DNA from: Muricoccus pecuniae
GTDB taxonomy: Bacteria; Pseudomonadota; Alphaproteobacteria; Acetobacterales; Acetobacteraceae
Direction of reading: 5' to 3'
Assembly: GCF_014199205.1 (NCBI RefSeq)
Contig: NZ_JACIJD010000002.1
Span: 1 to 64,000 of the forward strand
DNA length: 64,000 bases
In this document: piece after piece, positions 46,099 to 54,809 of the stretch
How positions within the stretch are numbered: the stretch's first letter is position 1
Layout of the letters: each line of letters opens with the position of its first letter
The notes under the pieces: model-generated
Seen by the model: only the letters and a program-made list of their open reading frames with translations
Told to the model about the DNA's origin: nothing
The model's database searches: none
Position numbers and translations under genes: made by a program

Positions 46099-47499
46099 TT
46101 GAAGGCGATCAACACCATCCGCATGGGCGGTGCCGACGTCCTCCCCCTCGTTGAGGGCGGAAAGGGCGTTTCCGCCTCCAACGGCGCATCCTGCGGCCAA
46201 TGGGCCGCCGAAGGCGGGGTCGGCACCTTCTCGGCCGTGAACGCCGACAGCTACGACGCCGAGGGGCGCATCATCCCCCAGGAATACCGGGGCAAGACCC
46301 GGCGCGAGCGGCACGAGGAGTTGGTGGCCTATGGCATCGCCGGCGGCATCGCCCAGGCGCGCGAGGCCTATGAGCGCTCCAACGGCCAGGGGCGCATCCA
46401 CGCCAACATCCTCTGGGAGATGGGCGGGGCGGAGCGCGTGGCGCGCGGGATGCTGGAGGGGGCCCGCGGCCTGATCCACGGCATCACCTGCGGCGCCGGC
46501 ATGCCCTATCGCCTGGCCGATATCGCGCGGGAATACCGCATCCACATCTACCCTATCGTCTCCTCCTCCCGCGCCTTCTCGGCGCTGTGGAAGCGCGCCT
46601 ATTCCAAGGCTTCCGAGTGGCTGGGCGGCGTGGTCTACGAGGACCCCTGGCTGGCCGGCGGCCATAACGGCCTGTCCAACTCCGAGGACCCCCGCAAGCC
46701 GGAGGCCCCCTATGCCCGTGTGCTGAAGCTGCGCCAGCAGATGCGCGAGTTCGGCCTGGGCGAGGTACCGATCATCATGGCCGGCGGCGTCTGGTGGCTG
46801 GAGGAGTGGGAGGACTGGATCGACAATCCCGAGCTCGGCCCCATCGCCTTCCAGTTCGGCACCCGCCCGCTGGTGACGCGCGAGAGCCCGATCCCGGATG
46901 CCTGGAAGCAGCGCCTGCTGACGCTCAAGCCCGGCGACGTCTCCCTCCAGAATTTCTCCCCTACCGGCTTCTACAGCAGCGCGGTGCGGAACGACTTCCT
47001 GCGGGAGCTGGAGGCGCGCAGCCAGCGCCAGGTGGCCTACACGGCCGAGCCGATCGGCGAGCACTCCGCCACCTACGGCGTCGGCCCCCGCAAGCGCCCC
47101 GTCTACCTCGTGCCGGGTGACCTGGAGCGGGTGATGAGCTGGGAGGCCCAGGGCTTCACCGAGGCGCTCCGCACGCCCGACGAGACGCTGATCTTCGAGA
47201 CGCCGGAGGCGAGCCGCGAGATCCTGGCCGACCAGGTGGCCTGCATGGGCTGCCTCTCCCAGTGCCGCTTCTCCAACTGGGCGCAGCACACGGACGACCA
47301 TTCCAACGGCAAGAAGGCCGATCCCCGCAGCTTCTGCATCCAGAAGACGCTGCAGGACATCGGCCACGGTGGGGATCCCGAGCGGAACCTCATGTTCGCC
47401 GGCCACAACGCCTTCCGCTTCGGGCAGGACCCGTTCTACTCGAACGGCTTCATCCCGACGGTGAAGGAGCTGGTCGGGCGGATCATGACGGGGCGCTAG
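46099..47499 (+). CDS. Nitronate-monooxygenase/PfaD-like FMN protein
   Basis: A 466-residue TIM-barrel flavoprotein of the 2-nitropropane dioxygenase (nitronate monooxygenase) family. Segments such as GITCGAGMPYRLADIAREY, AGGHNGLSNSEDP and VPIIMAGGVWWLEEWEDWI match the FMN-binding pattern. A Cys cluster CMGCLSQCRFSNW, late in the sequence (about residue 390), is not usual for simple nitronate monooxygenases. I prefer a TTG start at 46099 (LKAINTIRMGGADVLPLVEG) with AGGAAAGAAG just upstream; ATG 46123 is the alternative. Substrate uncertain. Confidence 0.78.
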   Translation: MKAINTIRMGGADVLPLVEGGKGVSASNGASCGQWAAEGGVGTFSAVNADSYDAEGRIIPQEYRGKTRRERHEELVAYGIAGGIAQAREAYERSNGQGRIHANILWEMGGAERVARGMLEGARGLIHGITCGAGMPYRLADIAREYRIHIYPIVSSSRAFSALWKRAYSKASEWLGGVVYEDPWLAGGHNGLSNSEDPRKPEAPYARVLKLRQQMREFGLGEVPIIMAGGVWWLEEWEDWIDNPELGPIAFQFGTRPLVTRESPIPDAWKQRLLTLKPGDVSLQNFSPTGFYSSAVRNDFLRELEARSQRQVAYTAEPIGEHSATYGVGPRKRPVYLVPGDLERVMSWEAQGFTEALRTPDETLIFETPEASREILADQVACMGCLSQCRFSNWAQHTDDHSNGKKADPRSFCIQKTLQDIGHGGDPERNLMFAGHNAFRFGQDPFYSNGFIPTVKELVGRIMTGR

Positions 47500-47512
47500 C
47501 GCCCGTCCTTCC

Positions 47513-47545
47513 CCCGCGGCGCGTCCCGCCGCGGGTATCCTCTTC
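47513..47545 (+). terminator. Stem-loop after the nitronate-monooxygenase-like gene
   Basis: CCCGCGGCG (47513-47521) and CGCCGCGGG (47527-47535) form a perfect 9-bp stem with a CGTCC loop, followed by TATCCTCTTCT. The stop codon itself lies in a 14-bp perfect palindrome GGGCGCTAGCGCCC. Confidence 0.5.
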
Positions 47546-47646
47546 TGGGCGCCGATCCCTGCCGCGGGGAGGTTGCGGCGCGCCCAGCGTCCGCGCACCC
47601 TCCTCCCGATGGCCGGCCACGATGCCGGCCCGGGAGGGATTCCACG

Positions 47647-49608
47647 ATGCGATACCGGATCTCGGGCGCGCTCGCGCCTCTGGCCGTTACCCTTGCGCTC
47701 ACCCTTCAGCCTGCCCCCGCCCGGTCGGAGGTGACGCGCTTCGAGGTGGTCTCGCGGGACGGGGCGGCCCTGGGTGGCCGAACCTTCGGCGGCTGCGGCG
47801 CGGCGGAGAAGATAACGGCCCGCGCGACAATCGCGCTCGACCCCGCCGATCCGCGCAACGCCGTCATCGCCGATATCGATCGCGCGCCCCGCAACGCCGG
47901 GGGCCGGGTGGAGGCGACGACCGATGTCGTCATCCTCCGGCCCGCCTGCCCCAGCGGCACCCTTCTCTTCGAGGTCGTGAATCGCGGCCGCAAGCTCCTG
48001 CCCGCCTGGGCGCAGGATGCGGAGGCCGGCGGCGCGCTCCGCCTCGCGGCGCCGGAGGATGCGGGCAACGGCTTCCTGCTGGAGCGGGGATACACCCTTG
48101 TCTGGGCGGGCTGGCAATTCGACACCCCGGCAGGCCCCGACCTGCTGCGGATCGAGGTGCCGACCGCCGCGGGCATCACCGGCCCCTCGCGGGAGGAGTT
48201 CACCTTCACCGACACGGCCACGCCGAAGCGGGTGACCCTTTCCTATCCCGCCGCCGAGCGCGGCTCCGCCCGGATCACCCTGCGCGACCGCACCGACCTG
48301 GAACGGATGACGCCCGAGGGCCTCGCCCTGCGCTTCGTCGACGACACCACGGTGGAGATCGACCGCCTCTCCGGTGTCGCCCCGGGCGCGCTCTACGAGA
48401 TCACCTACACCGCCCGCGATCCCCGCCTTTCCGGCATGGGGCTGGCCGCCATGCGGGACGTCACCTCCTTCCTCCGGCGCGAGACCGGCCCGGCGAACCC
48501 CCTGGCCGCCGGGGGACGGACCGGCATCGACCGGGCGGTGGGCCTCGGCATCTCCCAGTCCGGGCGCGCCCTCCGCGACCTGCTCTATTTCGGGATGAAC
48601 GAGGACGAGGCCGGCCGGATCGTCTTCGAGGGGGTGCTGCCGATCATCCCCGGCGCCCGCCGCAGCTTCACCAACGCCCGCTTCGCGCAGCCCGGGCGCA
48701 ATCCCGGCCCGCAATACGACCGGCTCTACCCCGTGCTCGCCTTTCCCTTCACCTATCCCGTGCTGGAGGACGGTCTCAGCGGCAAGCGGGACGGCATCCT
48801 CCTGCGCTGCCGGCTGAACAACACCTGCCCGAAGATCATCCACCTCGATTCCGAGTTCGAGTTCTGGGGATCCCAGGCCAGCCTGCTCGTGACCGACACC
48901 AGGGGGAACCACCTTGACCTCCCGCCGGATGTCAGGATCTATCTTCTCTCCGGCGCGCCGCACGGGAATCCCCCGAATGCCGTCTCCCGGCCAAGCGCTG
49001 CCTGCGTGATGCCACTCAATCCCATCAATGGCGGACCGGCCCTGCGCGCGCTGCTCGTGGCGATGGAAGCTTGGCTGCGGGTGGGCACCGAGCCGCCGGC
49101 GAGCCGCTTCCCCATGCGCGCGCATGGCACGCTCGTGCCGGCCGCCCAGGCCTATCCTGCCATTCCCGGCCTGCCCTATCGCGGGCAGCTCGTTCGCGCC
49201 GACCTGATCGAGCAGGCCGCGCCGCTGCCCGAGGTCCGCGGCAGCTACCCCCTCTTCGTGCCGCGCGCGGGGCTGGACGGGAACGCGATCGCCGGCATCC
49301 GCCTGCCGCTCATCGAGGCGCCGCGCGCCACCTATGTCGGCTGGAACGCCCAGGCCGGGGCCGAGGGACCGCAGGAGATCTGCACGCAGGTGGGCGGAGT
49401 CGTGCCCTTCGCCGCGACGAGGGCGGAGCGCGAGGCCGCGCGCGACCCGCGCCCCTCGCTGGAGGAGCTCTATCCGAGCAACGAGGCCTACCTCTCCGCG
49501 GTGAGGGCCGCGACGGAGCGGCTGGTGTCCGAGCGCCTGCTCCTGCCCGCCGATGCCGAGGAGGCGATCCGCGCGGCGGGGGAGGGAAGGCTGGCGCGGC
49601 TGCGCTGA
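47647..49608 (+). CDS. Large secreted alpha/beta-hydrolase-domain protein
   Basis: A 653-residue secreted protein with a signal peptide (about 1-27, PAPARSE). The first third (about 28-200) is beta-rich (FEVVSRDGAALGGRTFGG, RPACPSGTLLFEVVNRG). The hydrolase core follows, with a nucleophile elbow GISQSGRALRDLLYFGMNED near residue 300 and FTYPVLEDGLSGKRDGIL; several Cys pairs suit the periplasm. This matches the alpha/beta hydrolase domain-containing family (Abhydrolase_10 type). An HGNP segment near residue 438 may carry the catalytic His. Substrate unknown, possibly an ester from the environment. Confidence 0.8.
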   Translation: MRYRISGALAPLAVTLALTLQPAPARSEVTRFEVVSRDGAALGGRTFGGCGAAEKITARATIALDPADPRNAVIADIDRAPRNAGGRVEATTDVVILRPACPSGTLLFEVVNRGRKLLPAWAQDAEAGGALRLAAPEDAGNGFLLERGYTLVWAGWQFDTPAGPDLLRIEVPTAAGITGPSREEFTFTDTATPKRVTLSYPAAERGSARITLRDRTDLERMTPEGLALRFVDDTTVEIDRLSGVAPGALYEITYTARDPRLSGMGLAAMRDVTSFLRRETGPANPLAAGGRTGIDRAVGLGISQSGRALRDLLYFGMNEDEAGRIVFEGVLPIIPGARRSFTNARFAQPGRNPGPQYDRLYPVLAFPFTYPVLEDGLSGKRDGILLRCRLNNTCPKIIHLDSEFEFWGSQASLLVTDTRGNHLDLPPDVRIYLLSGAPHGNPPNAVSRPSAACVMPLNPINGGPALRALLVAMEAWLRVGTEPPASRFPMRAHGTLVPAAQAYPAIPGLPYRGQLVRADLIEQAAPLPEVRGSYPLFVPRAGLDGNAIAGIRLPLIEAPRATYVGWNAQAGAEGPQEICTQVGGVVPFAATRAEREAARDPRPSLEELYPSNEAYLSAVRAATERLVSERLLLPADAEEAIRAAGEGRLARLR

Positions 49609-49627
49609 GCCCCTCTCCGCGCCGATC

Positions 49628-50977
49628 TCAGCCCGCCCGGAGCGCCCCCTCCACCGCGCGGGCGACAGCGAGCAGCCGCCGGTCGCCCCCGTGCTCGCCC
49701 GTGAGCATCAGCCCGACCGGCGCCTCTCCCTCCGCATGGCAGGGCAGGCTGATGGAGCAGCGGTCGAGGAAGTTGCCCACGGCCGTGTTCCGCAGCAGCA
49801 GGAGGTTGACGCGGTTGAAATCCTCCACCGCCTCCAACTCCGCGATGGAGGGCGGGGTCAGGGGGCAGGTGGGGGCGACGATCGCGTCGAAGGGTGCCGT
49901 GCGGGGGGCGATGGCGGCGATGATCCGCGCCCTCTCGCTCATCAGGGCGATCAGCTCCGCCGCCGTCATGGAGGAGCCGCGCTCGATGCGCGCGAGGATC
50001 ATGGGGTCGTAGAGCTCGCGCGAGCGGCCGATCAGCTCCCGGTGCAGCGCCCAGGCCTCCGAGGCCGCGAAGCCGCCCGTGGCATTGGCCGCGGGGATCT
50101 CGGCGAGTTCGGGCAGGGCGACGTCGATCAGCTTCGCCCCCGCCGCCTCCAGGCGCCGCAGGGCGATGTCGAAGGCGGCGATGACCGCCGGCGCCAGCCC
50201 GTCGAAGAGGTAGGTGGCGCTGGGCAGGCCGAGGCGCAGCCCTTCCAGCGGCATGGGGGAGGGCGGGGCCGCCCCCTCCTCCCCGGCCATCACCGCGTCC
50301 AGCACCGCGCAGCAGGCGGCGCTCGGGGCCAGCGGCCCGATGCTGTCCAGCGTGGTGGAGAGCGGGAAGGCCCCGGCCGTCGGCACGCGGCGCGCGGTCG
50401 GCTTGAAGCCCGTGATGCCGCAGAGCGCGGCCGGCACGCGGCAGGACCCGCCGGTATCCGAGCCGATCGCCCCGAAGCCCATCCCGTCCGCCACGGCCAC
50501 GGCGGCACCGGAGGAGGAGCCGCCCGGCACGCGCCCCGTGGAGCGGTCGTAGGGCGCGCGAGGCGTGCCGTGATGGGGGTTCAGCCCGGTGCCGGAGAAG
50601 GCAAACTCGACCATGTTCGTGCGGCCCAGCACCACGAAGCCCGCGCGCTCCAGCCGCGCGATGGCGGGGGCGGTAGCGGTGGCCGGCGTCTCGTTCCGCC
50701 GGGCGAGGGAGCCCGCCGCCGTCACCACCCCGGCCTGGTCGAACAGGTCCTTGATGCTGATCGGGATGCCGGCATAGGGGCTGGGGGCCCGCCCCGCCCC
50801 GCGCAGCAGGTCCATCGCGCGGGCCGCCGCCCGCGCTTCCTCCGTCTGCACCGCGACGAAGGCGCGCGAGCCCTCTCCCCCGGGGTCCGCGATTCGGGAG
50901 AGCGCCTCCTCGACGAGCTGTTCGGAGCCTGTCTCGCCGGCCGCCAATGCGCGGGCCGCGTCCTCGATGGTCATCAT
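49628..50977 (-). CDS. Amidase (amidase-signature family)
   Basis: A 449-residue hydrolase of the amidase-signature family. The Ser-cisSer-Lys triad is visible: Lys in PISIKDLFDQAG (about 73), cis-Ser in GRVPGGSSSGAAVAVADG and nucleophile Ser in GSDTGGSCRVPAALCG. It has neither a signal peptide nor GatA-type partner genes, so a stand-alone amide or urea-derivative hydrolase is likely. The ATG at 50977 (or 50974) begins the family-like N-terminus. It diverges from the TRAP operon and shares its 152-bp control region. Confidence 0.87.
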   Translation of the reverse strand: MMTIEDAARALAAGETGSEQLVEEALSRIADPGGEGSRAFVAVQTEEARAAARAMDLLRGAGRAPSPYAGIPISIKDLFDQAGVVTAAGSLARRNETPATATAPAIARLERAGFVVLGRTNMVEFAFSGTGLNPHHGTPRAPYDRSTGRVPGGSSSGAAVAVADGMGFGAIGSDTGGSCRVPAALCGITGFKPTARRVPTAGAFPLSTTLDSIGPLAPSAACCAVLDAVMAGEEGAAPPSPMPLEGLRLGLPSATYLFDGLAPAVIAAFDIALRRLEAAGAKLIDVALPELAEIPAANATGGFAASEAWALHRELIGRSRELYDPMILARIERGSSMTAAELIALMSERARIIAAIAPRTAPFDAIVAPTCPLTPPSIAELEAVEDFNRVNLLLLRNTAVGNFLDRCSISLPCHAEGEAPVGLMLTGEHGGDRRLLAVARAVEGALRAG

Positions 50978-51023
50978 GCCCCGAGGATGCGGCGTGGATG
51001 ACGCGACCGCAATGCGAGCGCCG

Positions 51024-51062
51024 TTGACAGGGACGCACCGGCCGAAGCAACTTGTATGACAA
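51024..51062 (+). promoter_or_regulatory. GntR/FadR-type operator and -35 element before the TRAP-uronate operon
   Basis: TTGTATGACAA at 51052-51062 fits the FadR-subfamily GntR operator consensus TNGTNNNACNA exactly and is nearly palindromic (ACTTGTATGACAACT). A perfect TTGACA lies at 51024-51029; a clear -10 is not seen, but the operator would lie close to the transcription start, as for a repressor. It is 67 bp before the first TRAP gene and also upstream of the divergent amidase. Confidence 0.6.
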
Positions 51063-51129
51063 CTAGAGGGGCGGCCGGCAGCGGTTCCCCCCATAGGGAA
51101 GAACCCCCCTGAACACCGGGAGACTGTCC

Positions 51130-52116
51130 ATGACCATCCATGCCCCCCGCCGGGCCGTGCTGCTCGGCGCGCTCGCGGCGCCCTTCATCGCCAATCCGGC
51201 GAAGGCGCAGACGATCACCCTGCGCTCCGCCGACGTGCATCCCGACGGCTACCCGACCGTCGAGGCCGTCAAGTTCATGAGCAAGCAGATCGAGGAGAAG
51301 TCGGGCGGCCGCGTGCGCGTCCAGGTCTTCGGCTCCCGCCAGCTCGGCGAGGAGAAGGACACGCTGGAGCAGACGCGCTTCGGCGTGATCGACCTCAACC
51401 GCGTGAACTCGGCCAGCCTGAACTCGCTGGAGCCGGCGACCGTGATCCCCGGCCTGCCCTTCCTGTTCCGCAGCGAGGACCACATGCACCGCGTGCTGGA
51501 CGGCGCGATCGGCGACGACATCGCCTCCGGCCTGATGCGGCACAACCTGATCCCGCTGGCCTATTACGACAGCGGCGCGCGCAGCTTCTACACCCGCGCC
51601 AAGGCCATCAACGAGCCGGGCGACCTGCGCGGGCTGAAGATCCGCGTGCAGCCCAGCGACATGTGGGTGGCGATGATGCGCGCCTTCGGCGCGAACGCGA
51701 CGCCGCTGCCGACGGGCGAGGTCTATTCCGCCCTGCAGACGGGCGTGGTGGACGGGGCCGAGAACAACTACCCGTCCTACCAATCCTTCCGGCACTTCGA
51801 GGTGGCGAAGTTCTACTCCGTCTCCGAGCACTCCATGGCGCCGGAGCTGCTGGTCATGGCCAAGCGATCCTATGACCGCCTGCCGAAGGAGCTGCAGGAC
51901 CTCCTGCGCCAGGCCGCGAAGGACAGCGTGCCCGAGATGCGCCGCCTCTGGCAGGCCCGCAGCAACGAGGCGAAGGCCGCGGTGATCGCCGCCGGGGCCC
52001 AGATCAACACGATGAACAAGGAGCCCTTCGAGCGGAACATGGGCCCGGTCTACGACCAGTTCGTGAAGGACGCGCGGATGAAGGGCATCGTGTCGCGCAT
52101 CCGGGAAACAGCCTGA
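51130..52116 (+). CDS. dctP: TRAP transporter substrate-binding protein (DctP family)
   Basis: A 328-residue periplasmic binding protein with a twin-Arg-like basic start and signal peptide (MTIHAPRRAVLLGALAAP to about residue 27). DctP motifs: LRSADVHPDGYPTVEAVKFM, VQVFGSRQLGEEKD, YYDSGARSFYTRAKAIN and the ligand-carboxylate Arg in LKIRVQPSDMWVAMMRAFGA. The gene starts the operon with the two membrane subunits and a uronate dehydrogenase, so its ligand is probably glucuronate or galacturonate. Confidence 0.92.
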   Translation: MTIHAPRRAVLLGALAAPFIANPAKAQTITLRSADVHPDGYPTVEAVKFMSKQIEEKSGGRVRVQVFGSRQLGEEKDTLEQTRFGVIDLNRVNSASLNSLEPATVIPGLPFLFRSEDHMHRVLDGAIGDDIASGLMRHNLIPLAYYDSGARSFYTRAKAINEPGDLRGLKIRVQPSDMWVAMMRAFGANATPLPTGEVYSALQTGVVDGAENNYPSYQSFRHFEVAKFYSVSEHSMAPELLVMAKRSYDRLPKELQDLLRQAAKDSVPEMRRLWQARSNEAKAAVIAAGAQINTMNKEPFERNMGPVYDQFVKDARMKGIVSRIRETA

Positions 52117-52118
52117 TC

Positions 52119-52652
52119 ATGGTCCACAACGCGCAGCGCGGCCTCTCGGCCGCGCTCGACGCCATCTGCCGCGTCGCGCTCTTCGTCTCGGGCATCGCCC
52201 TCATCGCGATGACGGTCATCGTGGCCTATGCCGTCTTCGGCCGGTTCGTCCTCAACGACACGCCCGCCTGGGCGGAATCGGCCGCGCTGCTGCTGATGGG
52301 CTGGATGATCATGGGCGCGGCGGCGGTTGGCGTGCGCGAGGGCTTCCACATGGGCTTCGACACGCTGAAGTCCGTGCTGCCGGCCGCCATCGGCCGCATC
52401 TTCGACGTGATCTCGGACCTCTGCATCACCGCCTTTGGCATCGGCATGGCCTGGTTCACCGGCGAGCTGGCGCTGGAGGTCGCCGACACCACCCTCCCCA
52501 CGATCGGGCTGAACGGCGCGGTGGAATACGTCCCGCTCATGCTCGGCGGCGTGCTCATCACCCTTTTCGGGATCGAGCGGCTCCTCGCCCATGCGGCCGG
52601 CCACCTCGCTCCGGCCGACCAGCATCCCCACCCCATCCTGACCGACGCCTGA
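52119..52652 (+). CDS. dctQ: TRAP transporter small permease (DctQ family)
   Basis: A 177-residue inner-membrane protein with four hydrophobic helices; AYAVFGRFVLNDTPAWAESAA is the family motif between the first two. It starts 2 bp after the dctP stop and joins DctM to form the membrane unit of a Na+-driven transporter. Confidence 0.9.
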   Translation: MVHNAQRGLSAALDAICRVALFVSGIALIAMTVIVAYAVFGRFVLNDTPAWAESAALLLMGWMIMGAAAVGVREGFHMGFDTLKSVLPAAIGRIFDVISDLCITAFGIGMAWFTGELALEVADTTLPTIGLNGAVEYVPLMLGGVLITLFGIERLLAHAAGHLAPADQHPHPILTDA

Positions 52653-52674
52653 GCGCGCCGCAGAGGCCCCCATC

Positions 52675-53955
52675 ATGGACATCGCCGTCCTGCTCGGCAG
52701 CTTCACGCTGCTGCTGCTGATCGGCACGCCGGTCGCGTTCGCGCTCGGCATCGCCGCCTTCGTCACCGTTCTCTGGATGGACCTGCCCGCGGTGGTCGTG
52801 TTCCAGCAGATCGTCTCCGGCATGAACATCTTCTCCATGCTGGCCATCCCCTTCTTCGTCTTCGCCGGCGACCTCATGATGCGCGGCCAGATCGCGGACC
52901 GGCTGGTGGCGCTCGCCTCCGCCATGGTCGGCCACCTGCGCGGCGGGCTGGGGCAGGTGAACGTGGTGGCCGCCACGCTGTTCGGCGGCGTCTCGGGCTC
53001 GGCGGTGGCCGACGCCTCGGCGGTCGGCGGCGTGATGATCCCGCAGATGCGCGCGCGCGGCTACGCGCCGGACTACGCGGTGAACGTCACGGCCAATGCG
53101 GCGCTGATCGACCTGCTGATCCCGCCCAGCCACAACATGATCCTCTACGTCATCGCCGCCGGCGGCGCGATCTCGGTGGCCGATCTCTTCACCGCCGGGC
53201 TCATCCCCGGCGCGTTGCTGATGTTCGCCATCATGTTCGCCGCCTGGCTGGTCGCGGTGCGCCGCGGCTATCCGCGGGAGAAGTTCCCCGGCTTCGTCGT
53301 GCTGCTGCGGCTGCTGGTGGCCGCGCTTCCCGGCCTGATGCTGATCGTCATCATCTTCGCCGGCGTGCGCTCGGGCATCTTCACCGCGACCGAGAGCGCC
53401 TGCGTGGCCGTGCTCTACGCGCTGCTGGTGATCGGGCTGGTCTATCGCAGCCTGAGCTGGGAGGGCTTCCGGGAGGCGGTGCTGGGCGCCTGCCGCACCA
53501 CGGGCATGGTGCTGCTCATCATCGGCACCGCCTCGGCCTTCGGCTGGCTAATGGCGCTGATGCAGGTGCCGGCCACCACGGTCGCCTTCATGAAGAGCAT
53601 CACCTCCGACCCGCTGATGATGCTGCTGCTGATCAACGTCGCCCTGCTGGTGCTCGGCACCTTCATGGACATGGCGCCGCTGATCATGATCGGCACCCCG
53701 GTCTTCCTGCCCGTGGCGGTCGCCGCCGGGATGGATCCCGTGCAGTTCGGCATCGTGCTGATCCTGAACCTCGGCATCGGGCTGATCACCCCGCCCGTCG
53801 GCCCGCTGCTCTTCGTGGCCTGCGCCGTGGGCAAGGTCTCGATGTGGGAGGCGACCAGGACCAGCGCGCCCTTCTACCTCGCCAGCTTCATCGTCCTGCT
53901 GATCGTGACCTATGTTCCCTGGGTCTCGCTCTGGCTCCCTTCCGTCTTCCGCTGA
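52675..53955 (+). CDS. dctM: TRAP transporter large permease (DctM family)
   Basis: A 426-residue ion-coupled permease with about twelve hydrophobic segments. Motifs: IPFFVFAGDLMMRG, NVVAATLFGGVSGSAVADAS (substrate/Na+ site region), IPPSHNMILY and LITPPVGPLLFVAC. It follows dctQ by 22 bp and completes the transporter. Confidence 0.93.
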   Translation: MDIAVLLGSFTLLLLIGTPVAFALGIAAFVTVLWMDLPAVVVFQQIVSGMNIFSMLAIPFFVFAGDLMMRGQIADRLVALASAMVGHLRGGLGQVNVVAATLFGGVSGSAVADASAVGGVMIPQMRARGYAPDYAVNVTANAALIDLLIPPSHNMILYVIAAGGAISVADLFTAGLIPGALLMFAIMFAAWLVAVRRGYPREKFPGFVVLLRLLVAALPGLMLIVIIFAGVRSGIFTATESACVAVLYALLVIGLVYRSLSWEGFREAVLGACRTTGMVLLIIGTASAFGWLMALMQVPATTVAFMKSITSDPLMMLLLINVALLVLGTFMDMAPLIMIGTPVFLPVAVAAGMDPVQFGIVLILNLGIGLITPPVGPLLFVACAVGKVSMWEATRTSAPFYLASFIVLLIVTYVPWVSLWLPSVFR

Positions 53956-53962
53956 GGCTCTG

Positions 53963-54805
53963 ATGACCGACAAGACCCGCCCCGTCCTGCTCACCGGGGC
54001 GTCCGGCAACCTCGGGCGGGCCCTCGCGCCCGCCCTGGCGAAGGCCGGCTACATGCTTCGCCTGACCGACATCTCCCCCTTCCCGGACACCGTGCCGGAG
54101 GGGGCGAGCTTCACGCGGGCCGACCTGAACGACGGCGTGACGATGCTGCGCCTCGCCGAGGGCTGCCAGGCGATCCTGCATTATGGCGGCATCAGCACCG
54201 AGCACCCGTTCGAGGTGGTGCTCGGCCCGAATCTCCGCGGCCTCTACCACGTCTACGAGGCAGCCCGGCGCGAGAAGGCACGCGTGCTCTTCGCCAGCAG
54301 CAACCACGCCATCGGCTTCCACGAGCGGCCCGAGGGGAATGGCGAGCTGCTGGATGCCGACTGCGCATTCCGCCCCGACAGCTTCTACGGGCTCTCCAAG
54401 GCCTATGGCGAGCTGATGGGCCGCCTCTACTGGGACAAGCATGGGGTGGAGAATCTCAACCTCCGCATCGGCTCCTCCTTCCCCGAGCCGGTGGACCGGC
54501 GGATGCTCTCCACCTGGCTCTCCTACGCCGATCTCGCCCGGCTGATGGAGAGGTTCCTGGAGGCGCCGCGCATCGGCCACGCCGTGGTCTGGGGCGCGTC
54601 GAAGAACCCCGCGACCTACTGGGGCAAGGACCACCGCGACCGCATCGGCTGGGAGCCGGAGGACACGGCCGATACCTTCAGCGACAAGGTCGGCAGCAAG
54701 GTCTCCGGCGACCCGGTGACGGAGCGCTACCAGGGCGGCGGCTACACCGCGATGGACTACACCCGCGACAAGCCCTCGCCGAAGGACGCTTTCGCGCTGG
54801 ACTGA
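53963..54805 (+). CDS. udh: NAD-dependent uronate dehydrogenase
   Basis: A 280-residue short-chain dehydrogenase (extended SDR). NAD-binding LLTGASGNLGRALAPALAKA begins near residue 8. Motifs VLFASSNHAIGFHERPEG, FYGLSKAYGELMGRLYWDK (Tyr142, Lys146) and VVWGASKNPATYWGKDHR closely match the pattern of Agrobacterium-type uronate dehydrogenase, which oxidises galacturonate or glucuronate to the aldaro-lactone. It overlaps nothing and follows dctM by 7 bp, linking uptake and first oxidation. Confidence 0.88.
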   Translation: MTDKTRPVLLTGASGNLGRALAPALAKAGYMLRLTDISPFPDTVPEGASFTRADLNDGVTMLRLAEGCQAILHYGGISTEHPFEVVLGPNLRGLYHVYEAARREKARVLFASSNHAIGFHERPEGNGELLDADCAFRPDSFYGLSKAYGELMGRLYWDKHGVENLNLRIGSSFPEPVDRRMLSTWLSYADLARLMERFLEAPRIGHAVVWGASKNPATYWGKDHRDRIGWEPEDTADTFSDKVGSKVSGDPVTERYQGGGYTAMDYTRDKPSPKDAFALD

Positions 54806-54809
54806 TCCC

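Noticed and set aside
46021-49125. 1034-codon minus-strand frame
   Set aside because: Antisense to two well-supported plus-strand genes with signal peptide and catalytic motifs; composition is shadow-like.
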